From: Hymenobacter aquaticus
GTDB lineage: Bacteria; Bacteroidota; Bacteroidia; Cytophagales; Hymenobacteraceae
Length of the DNA stretch: 64,000 nt
Assembly: GCF_004765605.1 (NCBI RefSeq)
Contig: NZ_SRLC01000001.1
Location: forward strand, 124,001 to 188,000
Direction: 5' to 3'
In this document: positions 24,862 to 33,402 of the stretch, piece by piece
How positions within the stretch are numbered: position 1 is the stretch's first letter
Layout: every line of letters begins with the position of its first letter
Position numbers and translations under genes: made by a program
Notes under the pieces: model-generated
Seen by the model: only the letters and a program-made list of their open reading frames with translations
The model's database searches: none
Told to the model about the DNA's origin: nothing

Positions 24862-25579
24862 TATCTGTGAATACAGATTCTGATTCTCCAAAATCGGATT
24901 TAAAAGTCAGGTGTGTTGGGATACTTTTATACTCTTGTATTTTTGAGTTAAAAGCAGGTTTTATTTTCGATATATATTGATAAGCTACAACCGACATAAA
25001 ATATTTCTTGTCTTCATTTGATATGTCAGCTGTATTGACGCTGTCAATTATGTTATTAATCATTTCCAATAACTTTTCAAGTTCAAATAACTTGGGCAGT
25101 GATTCGAAAGGATCCAAGCCTTGGTTTGAATAGTAGTTGATTAAATTAGGTAAGACCTTGATATAAGCGCTGAAAGCGCTGGCGCCTTTATATGGGATGA
25201 TTTCTTTGTCTACTTCCCTGACTCCTCCTTCTGTGATAGTTGTTTTTGTGTTACTTGTGTAGCTAAAATCATTGATATCATTTCTGATGGTGTTGATATT
25301 CTCAGCTAAATAAAATAACTTTTTTCGCGCATTTTCTTCTTTTTGTTGCTGTTCAAACTGCTTTCTTACTAGTTCATTGGCATCTATCTGTGCTCTTAAT
25401 GCATAGAATACTAAAATTGCTCCTATTAAATTAGTAATTGGAGCTGTTATGCCCCCTATTGTATCTCCAATAGGGCCTGTCTCTTGGAAATTAATTATTC
25501 CAAACGTGCGTGTGAAAATAAACGGACTTATTACAGTCAATACCACGCCAGCGAGAAGCCACAGTTTAACGCTCTTCAT
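24818..25579 (-). CDS. Two-TM membrane protein resembling putative phage abortive infection proteins
   Basis: 253 residues from the ATG at 25579. Two N-terminal TM helices (about 5-26 and 45-67), with GPIGDTIGGITAPITNLIGA between and within, then a long Gln/Glu/Lys coiled-coil (IDANELVRKQFEQQQKEE) and a helical cytoplasmic domain. The GD.IGG...P......L.FYAL..Q pattern fits the putAbiC-type family. Strongly AT-rich and isolated, between a PhnA remnant and an M48 gene, so probably acquired. A defence role is inferred from family and composition, not shown. Confidence 0.75.
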   Translation of the reverse strand: MKSVKLWLLAGVVLTVISPFIFTRTFGIINFQETGPIGDTIGGITAPITNLIGAILVFYALRAQIDANELVRKQFEQQQKEENARKKLFYLAENINTIRNDINDFSYTSNTKTTITEGGVREVDKEIIPYKGASAFSAYIKVLPNLINYYSNQGLDPFESLPKLFELEKLLEMINNIIDSVNTADISNEDKKYFMSVVAYQYISKIKPAFNSKIQEYKSIPTHLTFKSDFGESESVFTDRIWSIISSIDSKIL

Positions 25580-25591
25580 AGAAAAGATTAT

Positions 25592-25621
25592 AAAAATGCC
25601 CCGGTCGAATACCAACCGGGG
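25592..25621 (-). terminator. Terminator after the PhnA remnant
   Basis: Arms CCCCGGT (25599-25605) and ACCGGGG (25615-25621) followed on the minus strand by a T-run. Lies just upstream of the AT-rich membrane gene. Confidence 0.5.
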
Positions 25622-25660
25622 TGTTGAAGGTACTGGTTGCCGCTGAAAAAGCTGCCGCTG

Positions 25661-25735
25661 CTACGCCTGCCGCCGCAACTCGGTTTTGAGCACCACCGTG
25701 GAGCCGCCCGCACGGCCTTCGATGGTGGCGGCTAC
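25661..25735 (-). pseudogene. C-terminal remnant of a PhnA-like protein
   Basis: 25 codons read [19 protein letters not shown] and end at TAG, matching the intact PhnA-like protein at 33050-33259 ([17 protein letters not shown]). The N-terminal two thirds are missing, so it is a truncated second copy. Confidence 0.7.
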
Positions 25736-25850
25736 CGGTGACGGGCAGGCGCCAAGCAGGTGCTACCAAGGCTGAAATAAAAGTGGCACCTTGCGGCCAA
25801 AGCCACCGCCTGAAACTATTCGGCTTTCCCCATTCACTTTGAGTACGACA

Positions 25851-27143
25851 ATGAAGCAGATGCCTCTGCGTAGGCTTCGACAACTACTGTTTTGCAGTTT
25901 CCTGAGTACAGTTCTGCCGTACCAGCTGGCGCTGGGCCAGCATACTTCAAGCACAGTTGGTACCGTACCGCACCTCATCGACCAGCAGGGCCGGGTGTGG
26001 GAGGCCGCCGCGCCTGGCCTGCAGCTGACCGAAAACCAGCGCCGCACCCGCTTCACCACCCGCAACGGCCTGAGCAACGATACCGTCACGGCCCTGGCCG
26101 GGGATGCCGGCGGGCAGGTGTGGGTCGGGACGCGGGAAGGGTTGCTGGTGTACGAGGGCCCGGGCTTTCGGGAAATTACCTACCAGGACGGCTTGCCCAG
26201 TAAGCAGATCAACGCTCTGTATCAGGCCGCCGACGGGCCGCTCTGGGTTGGGACCAGCAGCGGGGCCGTGCGCGTCGAAAACCGCCGCCTGACGCCCGTA
26301 GCGGCCCTGCGCGGGCTCGACGTGCAGTTTATCGGGGAGGACGCGCGCAGCTGGGTATTCGTGACCCGGCAGGGTATCCGGCGCGTGACCAAGGAGCCGC
26401 CTTTCCAGTGGCAATGGCTGGGCGCGGCGGCCGTCGGGGCGGGGCTGCTCGGGGGCGGGTTCTGGGTGCGGCGCCGCAGGCAGCGCGGGCAGCACGTGCA
26501 GCTGCGCCTGGCCCAAACCGAGCAGCAGGCCCTGCTGGCCCAGATGAATCCGCACTTCGTGTTTAACTCCCTGCAGTCGATTCAGAAATACATTCTGCGC
26601 CACGAGGCCGAAGCCGCCCAGCACTACCTGACCCGCTTCGGCAGCCTGATGCGGCTGATCCTGGAACAGTCGCGCCAGCCGCTGCTGAGTGTGCGCACCG
26701 AGCTGAATCTGCTACGTACCTATCTGGAATTGGAGGCGTTGCGCTTCGAGCAGCAGTTTGCCTACGAGGTGACGGCCGACGAGGCGCTGCTGGAGGAGGA
26801 AATTCCGGCCATGCTGCTGCACCCGTTCGTGGAAAATGCGGTGTGGCACGGGCTGGCCCACCACATCGGGCAGGGCCGGGTGGCGGTGCGCATCAGCGGG
26901 GAAGGGGAGTATGTGGTGGCCGTGGTGGAAGACAACGGCATCGGGCGGGAGCGGGCGGCCGGGCAGCGCGGCACCCACGCCGGCTTTCCGTCCCGGGGCA
27001 TGGCCATCGTGCAGGAGCGGGTGGCGCTGCTGAATCGGCGGGCCCGGCTGTCCATCACCATTGACATTACCGATTTGGGAAGCCCTAGCCGGGAAGCCAC
27101 CGGCACCCGCGTGGTGGTGCGCATTCCGCGGCAGCACGCATAA
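25851..27143 (+). CDS. LytS-type sensor histidine kinase with propeller-like N-terminus
   Basis: 430 residues; start ATG at 25851 precedes a signal-like stretch (LLFCSFLSTVLPYQLALG). The periplasmic part has two-component-regulator propeller repeats (NGLSNDTVTALAGDAGGQVWVGT, ADGPLWVGTSSGAVRV), fewer than usual. One TM helix near 185-205, then a His_kinase domain with QMNPHFVFNSLQSIQKYI (phospho-His in the PHF motif) and an HATPase domain (FVENAVWHGL, DNGIGRERA). Partner is the LytTR regulator at 27340, separated by a palindromic element. Confidence 0.9.
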   Translation: MKQMPLRRLRQLLFCSFLSTVLPYQLALGQHTSSTVGTVPHLIDQQGRVWEAAAPGLQLTENQRRTRFTTRNGLSNDTVTALAGDAGGQVWVGTREGLLVYEGPGFREITYQDGLPSKQINALYQAADGPLWVGTSSGAVRVENRRLTPVAALRGLDVQFIGEDARSWVFVTRQGIRRVTKEPPFQWQWLGAAAVGAGLLGGGFWVRRRRQRGQHVQLRLAQTEQQALLAQMNPHFVFNSLQSIQKYILRHEAEAAQHYLTRFGSLMRLILEQSRQPLLSVRTELNLLRTYLELEALRFEQQFAYEVTADEALLEEEIPAMLLHPFVENAVWHGLAHHIGQGRVAVRISGEGEYVVAVVEDNGIGRERAAGQRGTHAGFPSRGMAIVQERVALLNRRARLSITIDITDLGSPSREATGTRVVVRIPRQHA

Positions 27144-27163
27144 AGCGCCGTTGTTAAAAATGA

Positions 27164-27258
27164 AACGTCATGTCGACCGCAGGGAGACATCTCGCGTGCT
27201 GAGGTATGGTTACTATCCTAACTTAAACACGCGAGATGTCTCGCTTTACTTGACATGA
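27164..27258. repeat. Imperfect palindrome, GTCATGTCGACC...CATCTCGCGTG type
   Basis: Left arm about 27164-27199, right arm about 27226-27258. Shares GTCATGTC and AGACATCTCGCGTG with the perfect palindrome at 33292-33388. Lies between the kinase gene and its response regulator. Confidence 0.7.
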
Positions 27259-27339
27259 CAGCCGGTTTTGGGCTTCTATTGGCTTTTCAGCTATAGTCTG
27301 ACTTACCTTGCTGCCCAATCCATTACCACCGATCTGCCC

Positions 27340-28080
27340 GTGACCCGCACCATCCTTATCGACGACGAAACCAACACCCGGGAAGCCCTGCGGGCCCTGC
27401 TGGAGCATTATTGCCCCGAGGTGACCATCATCGGGGAGGCGGCTTCGGCCGAGGAGGGCTTGGCGCTGCTGCGCCGCGAAACGCCCGATCTGCTGTTTCT
27501 GGACGTGGAAATGCCTCTGGGCTCGGGCTTCGATTTGCTCGATATGCTGGGCGCGGCCTCCTTCGACATCATCTTTACCACGGCCCACGACCGGTACGCG
27601 CTGCGGGCCATCAAGTTCTGCGCCCTCGACTACCTGCTCAAGCCCGTGGGCGTGGCCGATTTGCGCGAGGCCGTGGCCAAAACCCAGCGCCAGAAAGCGC
27701 CCGTAGCCGCCCAGCTGCACACCCTCTACGACAATATGCGCGAGCGGACCGGCCTGGCCGGCAAAGTGGTGCTGCCCACCATGCAGGGCTTCGAGGTGGT
27801 GGACGTGGCCCGGGTGGTGCGCTGCCAGTCCGACGACAACTACACGCTCTTCGTGCTCGACGGCAAGGAGCGGATTCTGGTCAGCCGCACGCTCAAAGAA
27901 TACGAGGAGCTGTTTGCCGACTACGGCTTTATCCGCGTCCACCAGTCCCACCTCATCAACGCGGCCCACGTGAAGCGCTACATCAAGGGCAGCGGCGGCT
28001 ACGTGCAACTCACCGACGACTCGATTATCGAAGTTTCTCGCCGCAAGAAGGACGAGTTGATGAAGCGGTTTCAGGTGTGA
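27340..28080 (+). CDS. LytTR-type response regulator
   Basis: 246 residues from a GTG at 27340, chosen because the receiver domain starts right there (TRTILIDDETNTREAL). The phospho-acceptor Asp lies in LLFLDVEMPLG, with TTAHDRYALRAIKFCALDYLLKP at the C-terminal end of the receiver. A LytTR DNA-binding domain follows (about 140-246: VARVVRCQSDDNYTLF, FIRVHQSHLINAAHVKRYI). An upstream in-frame ATG at 27268 would add an unlikely 24-residue tail. Works with the LytS-type kinase encoded just upstream. Confidence 0.9.
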   Translation: MTRTILIDDETNTREALRALLEHYCPEVTIIGEAASAEEGLALLRRETPDLLFLDVEMPLGSGFDLLDMLGAASFDIIFTTAHDRYALRAIKFCALDYLLKPVGVADLREAVAKTQRQKAPVAAQLHTLYDNMRERTGLAGKVVLPTMQGFEVVDVARVVRCQSDDNYTLFVLDGKERILVSRTLKEYEELFADYGFIRVHQSHLINAAHVKRYIKGSGGYVQLTDDSIIEVSRRKKDELMKRFQV

Positions 28081-28098
28081 GCGAGGGGCTACAAAGGC

Positions 28099-28320
28099 CG
28101 TCATGCAGAGCATGTGGCGTGCGGTCGTTGACCCCACCCCAACCCCTCCCCTCTGGGAGAGGGGCTTATTTTACTATTACAACGACACTAGTTACTACTA
28201 CTACGACACTAGTAAAAGTCGTTGCCAAAGTAAAATAAGCCCCTCTCCCAGAGGGGAGGGGTTGGGGTGGGGTGCAACGTCAGCACGCGAGATGCTTCGC
28301 TGCGCTCTGCATGACGTTCT
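28099..28320. repeat. Nested palindromic elements
   Basis: An inner perfect 45-bp inverted repeat (28131-28175 and 28229-28273; ACCCCACCCCAACCC ... AAGCCCCTCTCCC type) is flanked by outer half-sites GTCATGCAGAGCATGTGGC near 28099-28122 and ATGCTTCGC..GCATGACGTTCT near 28282-28320. The outer pair belongs to the AGAACGTCATG type. The inner loop also has short CAACGACACTAGT repeats. It seems as if one element inserted into another. Confidence 0.75.
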
Positions 28321-28479
28321 GTTGAGTTCCAAAACGGCTTCTAAGTCAACCCGGCCGGATTCCGGCCGGGGGCTACCACTTACTCATTCCCGGTTGCCGG
28401 GCGCGGATAAGAAAGGCATGTTTACGACAGAAAACCGCGTGGCAGGCGCCGCGACACCGCTCCTAAACTCCTTTCCAGC

Positions 28480-29382
28480 ATGGACCTAATCATCAAAAAC
28501 CTGTCGAAAACCTACCCCAACGGGGTCAAGGCCCTCGACAACGTGAGCTTAACCATTCCGCAGGGCATGTTTGGCCTGCTCGGCCCCAACGGCGCCGGCA
28601 AAAGCTCCCTGATGCGCACCATTGCCACTTTGCAGGCCCCCGACAGCGGCAGCATCCACCTCGACGCCATCGACGCGCTGCACGACCAGATGGCCCTGCG
28701 CCGGGTGCTGGGCTACCTGCCCCAGGAGTTTGGCGTCTACCCGCGGGTGTCGGCCGAGGAGCTGCTCGACCACATGGCCGTGGTCAAGGGCCTGGTAAAC
28801 CGCCAGGAGCGGCGCGAGACGGTGAAGGCCCTGTTGGAGCAAACCAACCTGTATGAGGTGCGCAAGCGCAGCATCAGCACGTTTTCGGGTGGCATGAAGC
28901 AGCGCTTCGGCATTGCCCAGGCCCTGATCGGCAATCCGCTGCTCATCATTGTGGATGAGCCCACCGCCGGCCTCGACCCGGGGGAGCGGAACCGGTTTTA
29001 CAACCTGCTGAGCGAAATCGGGGAAAACATCATCGTGATTCTGAGCACCCACATCGTGGACGACGTGCGGGAGCTGTGCCGCAACATGGCCATCATCAAC
29101 GAGGGCCGGGTGCTGTTTGCCGGTGAGCCCCAGGCCGCCATGCACGAGCTGCGGGGCCGCATCTGGGAACGGACCATCGACAAGGCCGAGCTGGCCGAGT
29201 ACCAGCAGCAGTACCAGGTGATTTCGACCAAGCTGCTGGCCGGGCAGCCCCTGCTGCACGTGGTGGGCGAGGAGCTGGCGCCGGCCGGGTTCCAGGCCGT
29301 GGAGCCTAGTTTGGAAGACGTGTTTTTCTCCACCATTCAGGGGAGAGGCCACGCCGTGCAATCCACTCTTCTTCCTGCCTAA
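28480..29382 (+). CDS. ABC transporter ATP-binding protein
   Basis: 300 residues. Walker A GPNGAGKSS near 34-42, Q-loop LPQEFGVYP, signature FSGGMKQRF, Walker B LLIIVDEPTAGLDP and H-loop STHIVDD. The last 80 residues are a non-ABC tail (QYQVISTKLLAGQPLLHVV), common in ATPases paired with large export permeases. It is 11 bp upstream of the permease/peptidase gene, so the two are one operon. Confidence 0.92.
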   Translation: MDLIIKNLSKTYPNGVKALDNVSLTIPQGMFGLLGPNGAGKSSLMRTIATLQAPDSGSIHLDAIDALHDQMALRRVLGYLPQEFGVYPRVSAEELLDHMAVVKGLVNRQERRETVKALLEQTNLYEVRKRSISTFSGGMKQRFGIAQALIGNPLLIIVDEPTAGLDPGERNRFYNLLSEIGENIIVILSTHIVDDVRELCRNMAIINEGRVLFAGEPQAAMHELRGRIWERTIDKAELAEYQQQYQVISTKLLAGQPLLHVVGEELAPAGFQAVEPSLEDVFFSTIQGRGHAVQSTLLPA

Positions 29383-29393
29383 GCCCCGCCGCC

Positions 29394-32300
29394 ATGTTTA
29401 CCGCCTTTCTCCGCTTCGAGCTGGCCACCTGGCGCAAGCAGCCGCTCACGTATATCTTCCTGGCCGTCACCTTCGGAATGACGTTGCTGGCCATGCTCTG
29501 GCCCAGCCTGCAAATGGGGCAGGATTTGCGCAACCTGCACGTCAACGCGCCCTTCGCCATCCTGAGCCGGGCCGGGGCCATGACCATGCTCTGCCTGCTC
29601 TTCATCACGGCCATTATGGCCAGCACCGCCACCCGCGACTCGGGCTCGGGCTACGCGCAAGTGCTCTACGCCGCGCCCCTCGAAAAAGCCGCCTACCTCT
29701 GGGGCCGCTTCCTGGGCGGGGTGCTGGTGGCGGTGCTGGCTTTGCTGGGGTTGCTGCTGGCGGTGTTGCTGGGTACGCTGCTCAACGAGCCGGCCCGGGT
29801 GGGCGCGTTTCAGCTGGCGCCCTACGTGCAGGCCATTAGCCTGTTCATCGTGCCCAACGTGGTGCTGGCCGGGGCCATTATCTACTGCCTCACGGTGCTG
29901 ACGCGCAACACCGTTTACGCCTTTATTGCCGCCCTGGGGCTGATGGTGGGCTTCCTGCTGGTGGGCCTGTTCACGCCCAACCTCGACACCCCGGCCAGCG
30001 TGCTGCTACTCGACCCGTTTGGCCTGCGCACCCTGCACGCATTAACCAAGTACTGGACGGTGGCCGAGAAAAACACCGCCGTGCCGGAGTTCGTCGGGCC
30101 GCTGCTCACCAACCGCCTGGTGTGGCTGAGCATTGCCGGGGCGCTGATGGGCCTCACCCACGGCCTGTTTTCCTTCACTACTGCCACCGGCAAAGTTAAA
30201 AAGCAGCGCCTGGCTGAGCCCGTAGCCCCGGCCCGACCCGCCGCGCCCACGCCCCGGCCCCGGGTGCAGCCCCGCCACGACCGTAGCGCCGCGCTGGTGC
30301 AGCTCACCGAGCAAACCCGCCTCGACTTGCTGGGCATTCTCAAATCGGTGCCGTTCTGGATACTGCTGGGAGTGGGCATGCTCAATTTGCTCAGTATCGC
30401 GGCCACGGCCTCGGAGCGGGAAGGCGGCCATTTCTTCCCGGTCACCTACACCATGCTCGACCTGATTAACGGCACCTACGGCCTGTTCGTCGTGGCGGTG
30501 CTGGTGTACTACGGCGGGGTGCTGGTGTGGAAAGAGCAGGACGCCCGCCTCGACGGTATCCTGGACGCTTCGCCCCGGCCTTCCTGGGTGCCTTACACGG
30601 CTAAAATGCTGACCCTGGTCTTCATTGCCGCCTTTTTGACCACGATGGGCGTGCTGGTGTGCGTGGCGGCCCAGGCCTTGCAGGGCTACACCAACTTCGA
30701 GTGGAGCCTCTACGGACAGGCTGTGTTCGGCATCGAGTTTACCCGCTACGTGATGGTGGCCGTGGGCACGGTATTTCTGCACGTGCTGCTGCGCAACAAG
30801 TTTCTGGCCTACGGCCTGACGGTGGCCATTATCCTATTCCAGGCCATCAGCGGGGCCGCCCTCGACTGGAACAACAACCTGCTGCGCTTCGCCGACACGC
30901 CCGCCTTTACGTATTCCGACATGAACGGCTTCGGGCCTTTCGCCGAGAGCATCGTGTGGTTTAAGCTCTACTGGACGGCCTTTTGCGTGCTGCTCGTGGC
31001 CCTCACCGCCGGGCTCTGGGTGCGGGGCCGGGCCGTGGGCGGGGCGTTCAGTGCTACCCAGCTGCGGCAGTCGTTTACACCCGCGCTGCGGGCCGTGGCC
31101 GCCACCGGCCTCGTTGCCTGGCTGGGCCTGGGCGCCTGGATTTACTACAACACCGCCGTGCGCAACGACTACGCCACCCTGGCCGAGGATCAAGGTCTGC
31201 AGGCTGATTATGAAAAGCTATACAAGCGCTACGAGCACGCCCCCCAGCCCCGCGTCACGGCCGTCAATCTGCAAATCGACCTCACGCCCGCGGCCCGCGC
31301 CGTGCAGGTGAAAGGCCAGCTCACGCTCCGGAACAAAACCGGCCGCCCACTCGATACTCTGCTTGTGTCCTACAGCGGCTACCTGGAAAACTACCAGTTC
31401 CGCATCCCCGGAGCCCGGCCCGGGCTGAACGACCAGCGCCGGCACTTCCGCAGCTTCGTGCTCCGGCCCGCCCTGGCCCCCGGCGACTCGCTGGTACTCG
31501 GCTACTCGGCCCAGTACCGGGCCCGGGGTTTCGAAAACAAGGTTTCCCGGCCCCTGATTAACGGCAACGGCACCTTCCTCAACAACTTCGACCTGGCGCC
31601 CACCATCGGCTACACCCGCAACCTGGAGCTGGAAAACGCCACCGACCGGGCCAAGTTCGGCCTACCCGAGCGGGCCCGCATGGCCCCGCAATCCGACTCG
31701 GCGGCCTACGCCAATACCTACATTTCCACCGACGCCGACCGGCTGCGCTTCGAGGCCACGGTCAGCACCAGCCCCGACCAGATTGCCGTGGCCCCCGGCT
31801 CTTTGCTCAAGGAATGGCAGCAGAATGGCCGCCGCTACTTCCACTACCGCCTGGCCGCGCCGGTGCTCAACTTTTACTCCATCACCTCGGCCCGCTACCA
31901 GGTGCGGCGCGAGCGGCAGAACGGCGTCGACCTGGAAATCTACTACCACCCCGGCCACCCGTATAACCTGGACCGGATGATGAAGTCCATGCGCGCCTCG
32001 CTGGCTTATTACGGGCAGCAGTTTGGGGCGTATCCGCAGCAGCAGGCCCGCATCATCGAGTTTCCGCGCTACCAGCAGTTTGCCCAGGCGTTTCCCGGTA
32101 CCATGCCTTATTCCGAAGGCCTCGGCTTTATTGCCCAAACCAGCCCCGACGACCACGACGTGGACCGCACTTACCGCCTCGTGGCCCACGAAATGGCCCA
32201 CCAGTGGTGGGGCCACCAGGTTACCGGCGCGGCGGTGCAAGGCGCTACCTTTATGTCCGAATCCGTGTCCGAATACCTGTCGACGCTGATGCTGGAGCGG

Positions 32301-32957
32301 CAATATGGCCCCGCGCGGGTGCTGAAGCTGCGCCGCTATGCCCAGGACTACTACCTGCGGGGCCGGGCCAGTGAGAAGGTGCGGGAGCTGCCCTTGCTCT
32401 ACAACGAGGACCAGCCCCATATTCACTACGCCAAAGGCTCCCTGGCGCTGTACTCGCTACGCAGCTACCTGGGCGAGCAACGCCTCCACGCCGCCCTCGG
32501 CCAGTTTATGCGCGACTACCAGGACCGCCCCGCCCCGTACCCCTCCTCTGAAGACCTTTACGGCTACCTCCTGCGCGCCACGCCTGACTCGCTGCAGTAC
32601 TTGGTAGCCGACCAGCTCAAGCGCATCACCCTCTACGACAACCAGGTGCGGGAAGTAGCCTACCAGCGCCGGCCCGACGGCCGCTACCAGGTCACGGTGC
32701 AGATGGAAGCCCACAAGCGCTACGCCGACGAACTGGGCCAGGAAACCGAAGCGCCCCTGCACGATTACCTCGACCTGGCCCTCTACGGCACCAACAACAA
32801 AGTACTGACCCGCCAGCGCCTGCTGGTCACGGCCCCGCGCAAAGTGGTGCGCTTCACCGTGGCCGCCGCGCCCGAAAAAGCCGTTCTTGACCCAGATCTG
32901 CTGCTCGTAGACCGCCGGCCGGAAGACAATACCCTGGCCGCCTTCGCAATGAAGTAA
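29394..32957 (+). CDS. ABC permease fused to M1-family aminopeptidase
   Basis: 1187 residues. The first ~600 have two blocks of about six TM segments each, as in ABC-2 permeases. After a loop the C-terminal half (about 640-1187) is an M1 metalloprotease: GTMPYSEGLGFI (exopeptidase-type motif) near 901 and the zinc site HEMAHQWWGHQ near 930, with ESVSEYLST carrying the third ligand Glu. The peptidase part would face the periplasm. Such fusions are known in Bacteroidota, where export and peptide trimming may be coupled; substrate unknown. Its ATPase is encoded directly upstream. Confidence 0.92.
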   Translation: MFTAFLRFELATWRKQPLTYIFLAVTFGMTLLAMLWPSLQMGQDLRNLHVNAPFAILSRAGAMTMLCLLFITAIMASTATRDSGSGYAQVLYAAPLEKAAYLWGRFLGGVLVAVLALLGLLLAVLLGTLLNEPARVGAFQLAPYVQAISLFIVPNVVLAGAIIYCLTVLTRNTVYAFIAALGLMVGFLLVGLFTPNLDTPASVLLLDPFGLRTLHALTKYWTVAEKNTAVPEFVGPLLTNRLVWLSIAGALMGLTHGLFSFTTATGKVKKQRLAEPVAPARPAAPTPRPRVQPRHDRSAALVQLTEQTRLDLLGILKSVPFWILLGVGMLNLLSIAATASEREGGHFFPVTYTMLDLINGTYGLFVVAVLVYYGGVLVWKEQDARLDGILDASPRPSWVPYTAKMLTLVFIAAFLTTMGVLVCVAAQALQGYTNFEWSLYGQAVFGIEFTRYVMVAVGTVFLHVLLRNKFLAYGLTVAIILFQAISGAALDWNNNLLRFADTPAFTYSDMNGFGPFAESIVWFKLYWTAFCVLLVALTAGLWVRGRAVGGAFSATQLRQSFTPALRAVAATGLVAWLGLGAWIYYNTAVRNDYATLAEDQGLQADYEKLYKRYEHAPQPRVTAVNLQIDLTPAARAVQVKGQLTLRNKTGRPLDTLLVSYSGYLENYQFRIPGARPGLNDQRRHFRSFVLRPALAPGDSLVLGYSAQYRARGFENKVSRPLINGNGTFLNNFDLAPTIGYTRNLELENATDRAKFGLPERARMAPQSDSAAYANTYISTDADRLRFEATVSTSPDQIAVAPGSLLKEWQQNGRRYFHYRLAAPVLNFYSITSARYQVRRERQNGVDLEIYYHPGHPYNLDRMMKSMRASLAYYGQQFGAYPQQQARIIEFPRYQQFAQAFPGTMPYSEGLGFIAQTSPDDHDVDRTYRLVAHEMAHQWWGHQVTGAAVQGATFMSESVSEYLSTLMLERQYGPARVLKLRRYAQDYYLRGRASEKVRELPLLYNEDQPHIHYAKGSLALYSLRSYLGEQRLHAALGQFMRDYQDRPAPYPSSEDLYGYLLRATPDSLQYLVADQLKRITLYDNQVREVAYQRRPDGRYQVTVQMEAHKRYADELGQETEAPLHDYLDLALYGTNNKVLTRQRLLVTAPRKVVRFTVAAAPEKAVLDPDLLLVDRRPEDNTLAAFAMK

Positions 32958-32985
32958 GCCGGAAACGCGTGGCTCATACGTCAGT

Positions 32986-33021
32986 AAAAAAGCCCCGGCC
33001 AATCATGGTCGGGGCTTTTTT
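32986..33021. terminator. Bidirectional terminator
   Basis: AAAAAAGCCCCGGCC / GGTCGGGGCTTTTTT arms with a six-base loop, between the convergent M1 fusion gene and the PhnA-like gene. Confidence 0.8.
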
Positions 33022-33049
33022 GCATTGTGCCTTAGTAAGCCGCGGGCAG

Positions 33050-33259
33050 CTAGGCTTTCTTCAGAAACTCCGTCTTGAGTACCATCGTCGAGCCGCCGGC
33101 GCGGCCCTCAATTTCGGCCGGGCTGTTAGTTAGGCGAATGTTCTTGACCACCGTGCCGCGCTTGAGTGTGAGCGACGAGCCTTTCACTTTCAGATCCTTA
33201 ATCAGCGTCACCGAGTCGCCCTCGGCGAGCAGGTTGCCGTTGCTGTCTTTTACGTCCAT
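33050..33259 (-). CDS. PhnA-like protein (alkylphosphonate utilisation family, short form)
   Basis: 69 residues matching the C-terminal domain of Phn[41 protein letters not shown] and [14 protein letters not shown]. The N-terminal zinc-ribbon of longer PhnA proteins is absent, as in many Bacteroidota homologues. Despite the name, a role in phosphonate use is doubtful. A truncated second copy lies at 25661. Confidence 0.85.
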   Translation of the reverse strand: MDVKDSNGNLLAEGDSVTLIKDLKVKGSSLTLKRGTVVKNIRLTNSPAEIEGRAGGSTMVLKTEFLKKA

Positions 33260-33291
33260 GAGGGGAAGTATTTGGGGAAGATGTGGCTTTT

Positions 33292-33388
33292 AGAACGTCA
33301 TGTCGACCAGCGGGAGACATCTCGCGTGCAATGGTAATTAAGTTACTACTGCACGCGAGATGTCTCCCGCTGGTCGACATGACGTTCT
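33292..33388. repeat. Perfect 39-bp palindrome, AGAACGTCATG...CATCTCGCGTGC type
   Basis: Arms 33292-33330 and 33350-33388 are identical inverted copies with a 19-bp AT-richer loop. Related to 27164-27258 and 28099-28320. Located between the stop of ychF and the start of the PhnA-like gene (both minus strand). Confidence 0.9.
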
Positions 33389-33402
33389 GTTGTGTTGCGC
33401 AA

